From contig LSSL01004468.1 of NCBI GenBank assembly GCA_001953115.1, positions 1 to 38,482 of the forward strand: 38,482 bases of DNA, read 5' to 3'. This stretch comes from Smittium mucronatum (Eukaryota > Kickxellomycota > Harpellomycetes > Harpellales > Legeriomycetaceae). This document shows positions 11,889-24,230 of this stretch, in pieces. The stretch's first letter is position 1. Every line of letters starts with the position of its first letter. The notes beneath the pieces are model-generated. The model worked only from the letters and a program-made list of their open reading frames with translations, was not told the origin of the DNA and made no database searches. The position numbers and the translations under genes are program-made.

Positions 11889-12998
11889 TTAAATTTGACT
11901 CTTTATTCTTGTATTCGATCCCTTTTTATTAATTTTAATCTCGCATAGTTTTGAACCATTGCTTTATTGGGAATTCTTTGGTTTCTATTAGATTATTATG
12001 GAAAATAAAAATCTAGTAAAATATTCAAGATTTTGATTAAGCTCCAATAATATGATATATTATAATTTGCTAAAAATAGTTTATTATCGGGAAGAGTATC
12101 CTACTAAAAAAATCATTCAAAGTAGAACTCTGCGAAATTCTTTTTTCAAAAACAATTGTTTAAAAAAGGGTAATTAAGCTTTTTTTTTTCGGCTAAATGT
12201 AAAAGAGAAAAAATCTTTTAGGAGGTTCAAATAAACAAAATTTGTGATAAATTTTATAAAAGCACTATTAGCCTTTTTAAATATGGCAATTAAAACTTTA
12301 AAAGTTACTATTTTTGTACATTTGATGTTTTTGATAAAATGGGACTTTTTGTTTTTTACAGTAAACATATAGAGTATTTTTTAATATTATAAAGCCTATC
12401 TAAATAGAAGAGAAATTTTTTATCAATTCTTGAATAAATTATTTAGAAAAAAAAATCTAGTATAAGTTAATTTTTGTGATCGAAGCATTTTGCATTGCAT
12501 ATTATTTTTATGGAAATATCGAGCTACTTAAATCCAATTCAATTTTATAAAAATAAACATTTAGAGATCATATTTCAATACATGTTCACATCAATGAAAA
12601 ATTCAAAGATTTATATAAAGATAAAATACACGCCCATTTTTTCCATATATAACTAAGTTTGATATTAGTAGCTAAAAAATGATTATTTTTTAGGGTTTAT
12701 TTTTTATATGAACTCTGCTTTATTTGAGACTCGATCAAGCCAATATCATTTTATAAATATCTTGACTTTAGTTATATATATTTTACTGAGGGTTTCAATA
12801 TATTGATAAAACAGAAAAAGGTCACAATTCGCCTTTTGGTTTACTCTTTCATCATTTTCAGACTAAAATGTTCTTTATGAGTGAGTGTTTTTCGATTCAT
12901 ATTTTTGATCTATTCAAATATAATTATTTAATATATCTCGTTACTTATAGCTAAACTTTAAAAAAAAAATCGAAACATAATTTTTTAAAACTTTTTTT
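11889..12998 (+). repeat. Left arm of a giant inverted repeat
   Basis: This 1,110-bp arm is nearly identical to the reverse complement of 14680-15791. In the stretches I compared I found only two substitutions, one near the outer end and one in GTTACTTATAG versus GTTCCTTATAG. There is also a homopolymer length difference of 10 versus 12 near 12180. Homology stops abruptly at both sides. The arm contains a frame of about 60 codons on the minus strand (12174-12368) that is duplicated in the other arm; I do not recognise it. Confidence 0.95.
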
Positions 12999-14679
12999 AT
13001 GCCTCTTTGTGTATTTAATCCTAGTAATCATGACGTTTTATTTATAAAATCTTTGTTTTTTCTATTTTTAAAAATAGAAATATTTCCAATTGTAGCTATA
13101 TTTGTACAAAAATTTTCCTCAGTTATTTTTTTCAAATGTAATGTTGATCAGCATGAAAGAACACAGTACATGTAATTTGATTTTTTTGTATTTTCACCTT
13201 TTTTATTTGCGCCCAATTTTGCAAAAATATCTGATTTATACTTTTCCAATCCAAACTGAAGCCTTCCTAAAAGCTACAGTATATTTTTTTCGGTTGAAAT
13301 ATCAATTGATTATAATGTGTCCAACATTTTATGCTCTTCTTGTGGAAAATTTGGTTCATTTTTTCAGTAGATATTTATCTGTATTTATTTCTAACATTCC
13401 TAAAAATAAAAGTATCCTTCATTTTATTTTTATACTATTTAAAAAAACTTTATTCAATTTTTTCTCCTAATTTTTATTATGGTATCTTTTTATCACTAAG
13501 ACTAGCAGTGGATAAAGATTAATTTAACTATATCTTCTAGCCCCGAGTAATATTATATTGTACTATGAATTTTTTTAATTTTCTGGATGATCCTTCCCAT
13601 AATTTATAATATTAGCAGAAATAATATCAAAAATCTCATCTCTAGCTTTTTAATTTTTAATTTTCTATTAATTTTTTAATTGCACTTTTGCTGCGTTTCA
13701 TGTTAAAAAGAACCTTTTAATTATATTTGTTTTGGTTTTCATCAATTGGGGGTAAATATTCATAAGACAAAATTCAGAAAAACGCTCTATGCAGTTTTTT
13801 TTTTATAAATTCTATTTCAGTGCATGATTTTTTAAAATAAATGGAAATTTTAGGGAAATTTTTGTCTTTACTAGTATATAAGGCCGATTTAATCTTACAA
13901 TATGATAACAGACTATATGGCATAATATATATATATAATCTAAATTTAAAGAATTTAATAAATAGATATATTATTCATTTACAAATTTATCTTTTATTAC
14001 TTTTTTCAATATTTTTAATAGTGTCACGATATTTTTCAAAAATTCCATTAGTTCGAGGATTTCTTGGTCTAATGAATACTAGACTATTTAACATCAGTGA
14101 TTCAACTAAATATTTGAATTTTTTTATTTGAAAATTATGATCCACCTTCTATTAAACCGATTTCACTTGATAGAGAATTTATAGATATAAAATTTTAAGG
14201 TGTCTAAAACTTAATCTGATGGCTTAGGTTTAATTGGAGCTATCCAATTCAAATAGTATTAATTATCTATAACATCAAATATATATTTTAATACTCACTT
14301 GAAACGCTTCTTGTGTCCGCTAAACATATTTAAATACGTATGAAGGTTTTTTCTGATTATATTAGAACCAAAAATTTATTATTATTTATAGAATCTATTT
14401 TATGAAAATTTGGGCATGACTAAACGGAAAATCTTATCACTGATTTTTATCGGTCATATATTGAACTGGTGGAAAATTTGTAAATTTTTTCAATATAGGG
14501 TGTCTCATGCTTTAATTAAAGCTAATAATTGAATCGTAAAAGATCCTCTTTAAATATATTAGGCAAATATTTTTTCTCAGAAAAAAAATAGTTTCTTAAG
14601 CAATTATTTATCTTTATTTTTCAAAAAATCAGTTATCAAGTTGACCAATGAGCTTTTGCTTTCTTGTAATATGGATTTA
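12999..14679. other. Spacer of the giant inverted repeat, with two unidentified open frames
   Basis: This is single-copy DNA between the arms. Plus-strand frames at 13102-13470 (122 codons) and 13841-14131 (96 codons) are open. By my rough estimate a 122-codon frame is unlikely by chance at this A+T content. Both products are F/L/Y/I-rich, which is typical of the antisense of a lysine/asparagine-rich gene, so a decayed minus-strand gene is possible. The second frame contains FSKIPLVRGFLGLM and is followed in another frame by ISLDREFIDIK. These recall the order of piggyBac transposase motifs only faintly. I make no assignment. Confidence 0.3.
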
Positions 14680-15791
14680 AAAAAAAGTTTTAAAAAATTA
14701 TGTTTCGATTTTTTTTTTAAAGTTTAGCTATAAGGAACGAGATATATTAAATAATTATATTTGAATAGATCAAAAATATGAATCGAAAAACACTCACTCA
14801 TAAAGAACATTTTAGTCTGAAAATGATGAAAGAGTAAACCAAAAGGCGAATTGTGACCTTTTTCTGTTTTATCAATATATTGAAACCCTCAGTAAAATAT
14901 ATATAACTAAAGTCAAGATATTTATAAAATGATATTGGCTTGATCGAGTCTCAAATAAAGCAGAGTTCATATAAAAAATAAACCCTAAAAAATAATCATT
15001 TTTTAGCTACTAATATCAAACTTAGTTATATATGGAAAAAATGGGCGTGTATTTTATCTTTATATAAATCTTTGAATTTTTCATTGATGTGAACATGTAT
15101 TGAAATATGATCTCTAAATGTTTATTTTTATAAAATTGAATTGGATTTAAGTAGCTCGATATTTCCATAAAAATAATATGCAATGCAAAATGCTTCGATC
15201 ACAAAAATTAACTTATACTAGATTTTTTTTTCTAAATAATTTATTCAAGAATTGATAAAAAATTTCTCTTCTATTTAGATAGGCTTTATAATATTAAAAA
15301 ATACTCTATATGTTTACTGTAAAAAACAAAAAGTCCCATTTTATCAAAAACATCAAATGTACAAAAATAGTAACTTTTAAAGTTTTAATTGCCATATTTA
15401 AAAAGGCTAATAGTGCTTTTATAAAATTTATCACAAATTTTGTTTATTTGAACCTCCTAAAAGATTTTTTCTCTTTTACATTTAGCCGAAAAAAAAAAAA
15501 GCTTAATTACCCTTTTTTAAACAATTGTTTTTGAAAAAAGAATTTCGCAGAGTTCTACTTTGAATGATTTTTTTAGTAGGATACTCTTCCCGATAATAAA
15601 CTATTTTTAGCAAATTATAATATATCATATTATTGGAGCTTAATCAAAATCTTGAATATTTTACTAGATTTTTATTTTCCATAATAATCTAATAGAAACC
15701 AAAGAATTCCCAATAAAGCAATGGTTCAAAACTATGCGAGATTAAAATTAATAAAAAGGGATCGAATACAAGAATAAAGAATCAAATTTAA
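14680..15791 (-). repeat. Right arm of the giant inverted repeat
   Basis: This is the reverse-complement partner of 11889-12998, 1,112 bp long. The two-base length difference is accounted for by the A12 tract at about 15489-15500 against T10 in the left arm. That difference also changes the tail of the shared small reading frame (15310-15534 here). A short frame near the outer end reads NNLIETKEFPIKQWFKTMRD, protein-like but unassigned. Long, almost identical arms suggest a recent duplication, a transposon with long terminal inverted repeats, or an assembly foldback. Confidence 0.95.
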
Positions 15792-17159
15792 AAAAGATTA
15801 ATTAATATTATCGGGAATTAAATATAATAATGGCCAAGCGTAAGCAATTTTTTTGCTAAACCAAGCATAAAAAATTAAAAATATTTCAATGCAAAATTTA
15901 AAATTTGTAATATTTTGTAAAAAAATAATCAAATACGGATGTGTACCAAATTGTTTATGTTGCCTTGCCAATTTTTATACGCTTTATAAATATAAATATA
16001 ACTATAACATACATTTTCCTTATAGTGTTCTCCAGTCATCTAAGATTGAAAAATATATTCAAAAATGAAATAATACCAAAATAGACATTATTTAATTTTG
16101 AGCTTGGTCAAAATTTAAAAAAATCAAATATGTTCATGTTTATTTTTTTGTATCAAGTTTCAAAGTTATTTAGAAGAAATAAAAATAAGTATACCTCAAG
16201 ATAAAAAAGATCCGGGACAAAAAAAATGCCCATCATGATCAAAGTTGTGAAAAAAGGAAAAAAACTGAAATTATAAGGTCTTAAACTGGAAGCATAATTA
16301 TGAGCTGGAAACGGAGGCGATATATGTTTAAAATAGTTGAATTCTAAGTATAAATAAAAAGTCAATGGTGTCAGATTCTCATGGATAAGGGATTGAGCAA
16401 AGACAAATTTTAACTTATATATGACAAAAATAACCAGAATATGCTATATAACAAAAAAAATTCAAGAATTGAAAAATAAAAAAATTTCAGAAATAAAGAA
16501 ATAAAGAAATAAATTCTTGGTGGTGTGGTTCCTATACAGGTAATTTCTATATTCTTAGAAAAAAAAAAGCATAATTTAGGTAAACAATTGAATAAAATAG
16601 AAATATACACTGTCTGATATTTTCTCTCTCCCGAAAAAAAATAATCAATTTTACCTGATTAAATACAAACATGTTACCGATGAATTGCACTTAAAAAAAC
16701 AAAAAGTTTAGAATGACTCATTTATAGACTGTTGGAGCTTCAATTAAAGTAAAAAAACTCTATTGATGCTTCAGCTATGTCGATTTTGAAACAGAAAAGT
16801 ATTATAATTTGGTAACAAGAAAAATTTCTAAAATATTTAATAAAGTAGAATTTTTAAAATTAATTCTATACGATATTGAAATTTAATTAATGAATCTTCT
16901 GGAAAAAAATTTTCCAAAAAAAAAATACATTGTTCTTATGGCATATATATATAAAAAAGTTAAACCGAAAAATGAAAAAAGTATAATAACCCAGAACAAA
17001 ATAAGAGAAAATTACATAATTTTGTTACAATTTGATAAATTTTCAAAACTGTTCGTTTTATTAAAGTAATCTAAATAAATTTAATTGGGGATTCTCAGTA
17101 TACAAGGGTTTCCACATAATATTACTGTATATGGATGCGTTACAAAGAAAAAAGTATAA
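15792..17159. other. Stretch without a recognisable gene
   Basis: I see no gene I can support. A plus-strand trace at about 16190-16300 reads KKDPGQKKCPS and then stops. The opposite-strand frames at 16153-16365 and 16410-16610 are F/L-rich and look like chance or antisense frames. Confidence 0.5.
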
Positions 17160-18301
17160 ATAAGTGGGCTGATTACCGTATGCGAATTAAAAAAAACATC
17201 TAAGGAGGAATGTACGCATTTAGCGCTAAAAAATTATCTGAAATTGACAGCTGGAGATTTTAAAAAATCTTTCAAAAAAATAATTATTTTTCAAAAACGT
17301 AGAAAAAAATTAATCCAGCTGTAGCGAAAAATTCATAAAAGATTCATCATTATCTTCTAAGGATTTTATAAAGAAAAACCCCATAAATAATATCTTATAT
17401 GCTCTTATAAAGATAGAGCATAAAAAAAAGACATTTTAAAAGTACCAGATTTAGATTCTTTTCCTGGGTGAATATTTTTTTTTAGAAAAACTATGGTTCT
17501 AACATTTTCAAAAAAAAAATATAAGCATATCAAAAAGAGCACTGAAATAAGCCTGCTAGAGATTGGTAGGTTTTAATTACTTAAAAAACCAAATACCGTC
17601 AAAATTTTTGTATTAGATGTAACAGATCTCGTTAAAAAGCAAGTTATAAAGGGAATTTTACAACACTAAAAAAATTGTATTAGGCTTCCAGAATTTGTGA
17701 AATTTTTTGAATATATAATATTCCCAGACTTTATAAATATAGTTATAACAATTCTTAATTATGCGCTGTCATAAGAAAAAAAAAGAGATTTCAAATTTTT
17801 TTAGGAAGATGAAGTTGCCCTCAAACAAAAATTAATAAATCAGAATTTAAAATTATGGATGAGTCTCTACTGAATCAATGTGTTTTTGTGGGGATCAAGC
17901 TCAAAACATTATAACATACTCTAAGCATAATAAATAAAGGGTTAGCTAATATGGTAATAATCTTGAGATTGTTTTTAGGATATTAAAGTAAAAAAGATAA
18001 TAACAACACCACAGCACTATTAAAAACTTTAGCTACAAGTATAAAATTATTCCAATATAATATCATAGATATAAAACTGAGTATTTTGGTATGCTTTTAG
18101 TTCTATTGAAAATTTGGTTATAATTTTAGAGCTCTAAAATGAGCACACTTTGTTGAATAAATCGCCCAAGAATTTTTTTTGTTGTGTGGGCTTTTTATCA
18201 ATGAAGATTTCATGTGTGCAGGATGAGTATTATCTCGTGCCTTGAAGTCAAATATTTATTGCTTTAGATTAGATTTTTACTATGATTTTTCAAACCATTA
18301 A
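17160..18301 (+). pseudogene. Decayed plus-strand coding region, possibly a MULE-like transposase
   Basis: Four protein-like segments follow one another on the plus strand. The first (17160-17324) has 55 open codons including ELKKTSKEECTHLALKNYLK. The second (17580-17669, same frame) includes VKIFVLDVTDLVKKQVIKG. The third (17813-17914, new frame) includes KIMDESLLNQCVFVGIKLK. The fourth (18125-18301, same frame as the third) contains AQEFFLLCGLFINEDF and then VLSRALKSNIYCF. The last resembles the MULE DDE core pattern in which F..QL..IHG is followed by P..Y.LL..K....Y. Several stops and at least one frameshift break the region, and no terminal inverted repeats were found. That it was once coding is moderately supported; the family is a guess from pattern memory. 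Confidence 0.3.
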
Positions 18302-18699
18302 ATATATATAACATTTTATCTGAGTATTAAGCTAGCATTTTGTTAAAATTTTGAATATTTTTGACTTCTGAAAGAAACAATAACTAAATATTTAAATATA
18401 TCTATTTTTTCATAAAAAGGAAAGTTTTATTTTTTCGAATGACACGAATTTATTTCACAGAAAAAAAATAGTAATATTTTATGTTATTTAGTTGCCTGAT
18501 TATTTAGAAAAATTTAATATTAATTAAAAGTTATTTATTATTTGAGCTAAGACTTTAATTAAAAGTTTATTAATATTCAATAATCTGTTAAAAAGGTATT
18601 TGCTGCAACTGAATCAATAAGAAAACTGATTCGAGATAGGATGCGACCAATAACTTTGAGATATTAAGTATTTTTCTGTGAATCAACTTGGGATGAATT
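18302..18699. other. Stretch without a clear gene
   Basis: A short plus-strand frame at about 18588-18667 reads VKKVFAATESIRKLIRDRM and could be another scrap of the preceding relic. Nothing else is seen. Confidence 0.4.
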
Positions 18700-19030
18700 T
18701 AGATTGGAAATAGTTTTTATTTAAAATTATACAGAATTTATGGCAAGGAAGATTAAGTTAGTAATATTGGAGCTGAGCTAATTTTAAGTTAGGAAGATTA
18801 GGGACTGGGTTAATTCAGGGATATGAAAATTTAGTGGTGGAGCTGATTTAAAGTTGGGAAAATGAACTACTTTATTTTATCGAAGTTAGAAAAACTGGGT
18901 GAAGGTTTTTTATCCGGAGGAATTTGAATTTTTGTTGGTTTGAGGCCAGGTAAATTCAAAGTTGGGAAATTTTGGAGCAGAGATAATTTGAATTCGGAAA
19001 GAGAAAGAACTTGGTTGATTCGAATTTTTT
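18700..19030 (+). repeat. Degenerate repeat with a purine/G-rich plus strand
   Basis: Variants of GGAGCTGAGCTAATTTTAAG and AAAGTTGGGAAA recur at about 18770, 18838, 18955 and 18972. Between them are GGGTTAATTCAGGGATATG-like pieces. G is far more common on the plus strand than in the flanks, while C is nearly absent. No frame stays open. It looks like an old, diverged minisatellite or internally repetitive relic. The unit length is irregular (roughly 40-110 bases), so I cannot define a consensus. Confidence 0.4.
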
Positions 19031-21263
19031 TATTTTTTAGAAAGGGTTTATTACAAGTCTACCTTAAATTTAGAGGATATTTTCAATAATCCATAAGATG
19101 AACAGTAATTTAAAAAGTAGTAGAAAAAAAAAAATGAAATAAAATTGAAATAAATATTTAGGTTCTTATTAATAAAATGATAAAAGCCGAATTAGAAGCA
19201 GATAAATAGTATTATAGAAAATCATTAATATTAAGTTTATTTAGATGAGAATTCATTCCAATTAAGCGAACAATCAGCAGCAATTAATTTTTCCAACGGA
19301 GATTTGGTTTATTTTTTATGAGTACTTTTTAAAAAAATCTGATGTGTATTTAGCAATCCACCAAATATAATATTAAATGTTTCACTATTTTAGAAATCTC
19401 TTAAACGAACAGATATTTAACAGAAATATTTTAGTGAGAAATAAAATGCGAATTTATTGAGTTTAAAAGTAAATTCTGAGTAAAAAATAAATAAATAGAT
19501 AGCATTCGAAAAAAACTGTGAAAAAATATAATTCCAATATTTTTTGTTATGGAATAACGGATATATTAAAATTTAGTTAAATCGCTAATAAATATGCTGA
19601 AAATTTATAAGAATTTAAAGCAGAGATAAGACAGAAAAAAAAATCCCATGCAAAAAAGTATTTGCTTCAATTCTCCGATTAATAATAGAAAGACTATCGG
19701 TAAAAATGAAATAAAATTTGGAAAAAAATTAAAAGATTATGTCATTCCAAATGCATAAATCAAGAAAAAATTTTCAAAAATAAAATATTATAAATTATTT
19801 CGAAAGAAAATCATAAAAAAATTCTGTTAAAATTATCAAGTTATTCCAAGTAAAAATTATTTGCGAATCAAATAATTTGGTTTTTGGTAATAAATATTAT
19901 TTAGCATTGATATTTGTTATATCGGAAAAAAAAAATTAAATTGTAATTCAATTTAATTTTTTTAATAAAATCCCCTTTAATTCTCAAATAACTGCAGAAA
20001 TTCTATATAAAGATAGCTTCACATACTAATAATTTATGTTTAAAAATAATTGGATAAAAAATTATTCTAATATATAAAAAGTTGGTCATTTCCATACAAA
20101 ATTTATAAATCTCATACAAATAAATCTTTTGTTTAAAAAAATCACTAGAAAGATAGGTATTAATATGTAAATTAATCGCAGATTATCCATTGAGTGGATA
20201 TATTTCATATTCAAATATGACAAATGGATAAAAAAAGAATACATTTCGGCGTGAATTTAATGATAAAAAAATCCCCAACACAAATAAAAATTACATTATA
20301 AATTTTAGAAACTTCTCTTACCCGATAATTATACTTGAATTCTATTGCATAATTCTATTAAAAGTATAAAGTAAAAATCAATATAAGAATATCAATACCC
20401 CCATTTTTTGGATCATAGCTTATACCTTTTTATTTTTCATCAGATGGAATGGCGAAAACCCCTCAAGGATGAAAAGAAAAACCAGTGAGTGCAGTATTTA
20501 GTTTTTTTAGTTAAACATTTAGAATTTTGAATTTTTTAAAGCATTGTAACTAAAATATACCATATTGTTAATTTCTCTTTCTTAGACCTCCAAGTATAAT
20601 AAAATATAAACTCAGATATATTGAAGAGCCAATTTAAAAATGAGACATTGTGATTGATTGATTTTCTTAAACACAAAAATATATTTCAAGCGAGAAACTC
20701 ATTTAACATCGGATTATTCTTATTTATGTTTTCTGTATATAAAAACATATTTTGGGATTTTAAGTAATATTTTACTGAAAAAATATAAACTCAACTACTT
20801 GTATCACCGAATTAGTTAGCAGCATTAGTTCAGGGTTATTAGAAGATTTTAAGCTGTTGAAAAAAACTGTTTAAAAAAATATATAGGCTTTTAAAAAGGT
20901 ATACAAGGATTAAAGAATAAAATCAATCGCTTAAAAAATTATTATAAGTTTCAATTTTAAATCTCTTTTTACTTATGAGAAGGATAATTTGTAGTTTTTA
21001 TTATGATATATATTGAGGTATAATTTAAATGAAGAGGAAACTCATTTCAAACTAAAAATTATAATCACTTAATTTCTAAAGAAAGTTAAAGGTTGAACGA
21101 TTTTAAATAAAAAATCTTTAATATTTAGTATATTATTAAATTTTTATTTAAAATAAATATCAAGAAAATTATTAAAGACTGGAGATAAATTTCACTTATT
21201 AAGCAATTGAAGAGCTCTTAGCTATTGCTTTGAGCCACCCACGATTCTTTTTCATTCTTAAAA
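19031..21263. other. Gene-free A+T-rich stretch
   Basis: I see no gene. A slightly G+C-richer patch at about 20440-20500 (SSDGMAKTPQG in one plus frame) is too short to interpret. Confidence 0.6.
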
Positions 21264-21317
21264 ACGTGAAATTAATGAGATGAAATCTCATATCAAGCAT
21301 AAGGTAATGTTTCACGT
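21264..21317. other. Nested perfect stems, possible structured RNA or cruciform
   Basis: ACGTGAAA (21264-21271) is complementary to TTTCACGT (21310-21317). Inside this stem, TGAGAT-GAA-ATCTCA (21276-21290) forms a second perfect stem. The patch, with its left neighbour from about 21210, is richer in G+C than its surroundings. No known RNA family is recognised. Confidence 0.3.
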
Positions 21318-21949
21318 GGTGTCATTTCTTTTTATTTAAAAATGTAATAAGGGAGCATAATTATACCAAATTTTCTATATTTAATGTTTCCTTAACGAGA
21401 GGAATTATATTTTTAAAAATAAAGTGTTTTTTTAAGCTTTGATAAAGGCTAAATTTAAATTTTATTGAAAATTCATAGAGGAATTCTTCAGCTAATTTGC
21501 TGCAAGAAATATTCACATTTTTTTCTATATTATTAAAGCCAAAATATTAAAAAAACAACGCAATAAATTTTCTATAAATTAAACCCTATCTTAAGTTGAT
21601 TTTTCAGAGTTGTATTTTTTTTTGGATATTAACCCTCCAAAAATTGAAAAACACAGAGGAATGAATTATAGTAAATTGGAGTTGTTCCAATAAATATATA
21701 TACTTTTTCTAGTTAGTTAGAATCTTTCTAATTAATTTTTATTAATGTTTCCTATGCGATAAGCCCCTTCATATCATTCAGATTTTTTTATATGATTTTC
21801 TTCAAATATACTGATGTTAAAATTAATTTCATTGAAATAAATCCACTTTTTTTCATTAATAAATAAAGTTTTCTGAAGGCTTCGTTGCCATTTTTAAACT
21901 ATGAGACTTGAAATCACCCAGAAAAAAATTCCGAAAAGTTACTGAGTTT
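21318..21949. other. Gene-free A+T-rich stretch
   Basis: I see nothing I can name here. Confidence 0.6.
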
Positions 21950-22440
21950 TATTTTTCTAATTTATGTAAATCCTTCTGCATATGTGCCCAAAAATTTATT
22001 CTTTTGAACCCATATGTAAATTTTTGACACCTTTCGATATCTGGGGAGTTTAATTTACAATAAAGTATTTATTATTAAAGGTCAAGCCTTTTAACTATGC
22101 CACTTTTTCCATTTCATTCAACATACACAGGTAGCTGAACCTATTATCGTTATTTTAAATTAAAATTCCGCTGAGTATCAAAGCTCAGTTTAACTCGGTA
22201 ACTCCTACAAATATGGTGGTATCCCAAAGTATATTAAATTATGTATAGCATCGATATGGATGTTCTCTGTTTTACAGGAAATTTTTATAAGAGCCTTCGA
22301 AGTCATAAATAAACTCAATTTATCTAAAAATTTAAATAAATAATGAAATATAAATAAGATTTTAATTTATTCAAGCATATAAATCTATGTTTTAACAGCT
22401 TATAAATGGTTTCTCAAACTCCAAATTTATGTTTTCAATG
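21950..22440 (-). pseudogene. Relic of a retroviral-type integrase core
   Basis: Read on the minus strand, landmarks of an integrase catalytic core appear in the right order. EKPFISC and then NIDLYA (about 22370-22420) match the first-aspartate region. FLDKLSLFMTSKALIKISCK, then a spacer, then YFGIPPYL (22208-22327) match the D..S.....L......GIP..L block. GVTELN (about 22188-22206, shifted frame) sits where DNGTEFN is expected, so the second aspartate appears lost. PDIERCQKF (about 22015-22041, another frame) sits where the VER-N glutamate region belongs. Stops and frameshifts make it dead. Whether it came from an LTR element or a Ginger-like DNA transposon cannot be decided. Each piece alone is weak; the order is the argument. 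Confidence 0.42.
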
Positions 22441-24230
22441 TTTTCTTTTAATGTTCTTGTTTTTAAATGGTTTCAACTAGAATTTTTTTTTCTGTTATTC
22501 AGCAGAATAATATAAATTCGCTTAGAAGAAAATCCAAAAACATAATTTTTCAGTTTTTACTGAATCCTTCACAGTGATTAATTTGTGCCTTTTTTGTATT
22601 TATTAAATAATATATATTTTTCATCTAATTGTAAACCAGCTAGAAAAAAACCATCTGAATGTAAATTAGCCTTATATATTCTGTTTAAGAAATTTTCATG
22701 AAATTTTAATCAGGCAAGACAGGTAAATGGTTCCTTTTATTTACTCCTACAAAATAACAGTGTCTGCGAATACTCTTTTAAGACTCTTATAGTACGAATC
22801 ATCTATGAACTAACATTTTCATATTATTTAGCCCATGAAGTTCTTTAAATTTCCAATCATTTTTCATTTTTTTAGGTTATTTTGAAGACACTGAATTTTT
22901 TAAATATAAAGAAAGGGATGTAGCTCTAAATTTCATGTAATATTTAAAAATAATTTGATATTTTGGTTATTATAAACAATTTTTTTTAAAGCAAGATCAA
23001 AACTATTTGAGTCAATATATCACCATGGATTTTTTTTATAAGAATAATTATATTTTCGGTAATTTTATTGGACAAAAAATAAATTTTTATGAGGCTGATA
23101 TATTTTTTATGGAAAATTCCAACTTAGTATATCATCAATTAATTACTTATTCATATATTTTTAAACACTAATTTATATACACAGTATAATAAATAAAAAA
23201 AAATCCAATTTTTTTTATGTTCGGATCAGAAAACTCAAATGGTATTCCATTTATTATCATCAAAACAGTAATTAAATCTTCATTATTTTAATAATATAGG
23301 TGAGAAATACGTGGGGAATAAGTATTTTTTAATTTTTTTTACAATAAATAATTTAAAAACATCTTATATGAACCTTAAAAACAAACCAATAAGATTATCC
23401 AAAAAATTCTATACTTAAAAAAAATCTAAATTATTGGATTTTTTTTCAATATTTTTAATTTTTCTCAAAATAATCAACTTTAATAAGTATAATATATCGA
23501 GGAGAAATCTACACAAAAAATAAGTGATAAAGATATCGCATTACTTTAAAAACAAAAAATAAAAAAACACGTTAATTATTGCGAAATATAGAATAAATTT
23601 TTTTTCAGCGTTACATTTAAATATTTGTGATCTAATGCTTATTTTTATAATTAGTTAAACGTTATTTCGAAATCTGTAAAATAATGGTAATTCTTCTTTT
23701 TTATTAACTGTCATATATGAAGAATCTTAATTATTTCATAAGATACTTATAAAAAATATATTAAAGTATATATTATAATATAGTAAGTATTTATTTAGTA
23801 GTTTTAAAAAAGATTACAATATTCAAACATTTAACATTTGATATATGATTATCATATCATATCATTTACTTTTTTGAATGATATATAAAAAACCACACAT
23901 ATAATTTAAAATTCTTATATGTTCGGTATTATTTTTTTTTTAAAAAAAACCTGATTTTTAATAAAAATGGTTATTATAACCTATTTATTTTCAAATAAAT
24001 TGAAAATATCATTATTTTTGTAGTTTATATTCAAGATAATTTAATTATAAATAAATTTAGATATTCTGAGTAATATATACCCGATTCACATAACATAGAT
24101 TATAATAATTGGTTATATACTACTTTTTTCCTCATAAGAATATATTAAAATCTTTAACTAGCATCATTATTTATAAAACCATTATTTACAAGAAATTATC
24201 AATTGAAGTATCTTTAATATATTTGTTATG
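22441..24230. other. Gene-free, almost pure A+T stretch
   Basis: No gene is visible. I looked on the minus strand, upstream of the integrase relic, for a reverse transcriptase (Y/F-x-DD) and found nothing credible. Confidence 0.6.

Noticed and set aside
12174..12368. Small frame of about 60 codons present in both palindrome arms, treated as a conserved gene pair
   Set aside because: The duplication follows from the inverted repeat itself, so it gives no independent evidence of selection; a homopolymer length difference even changes its end between the arms.
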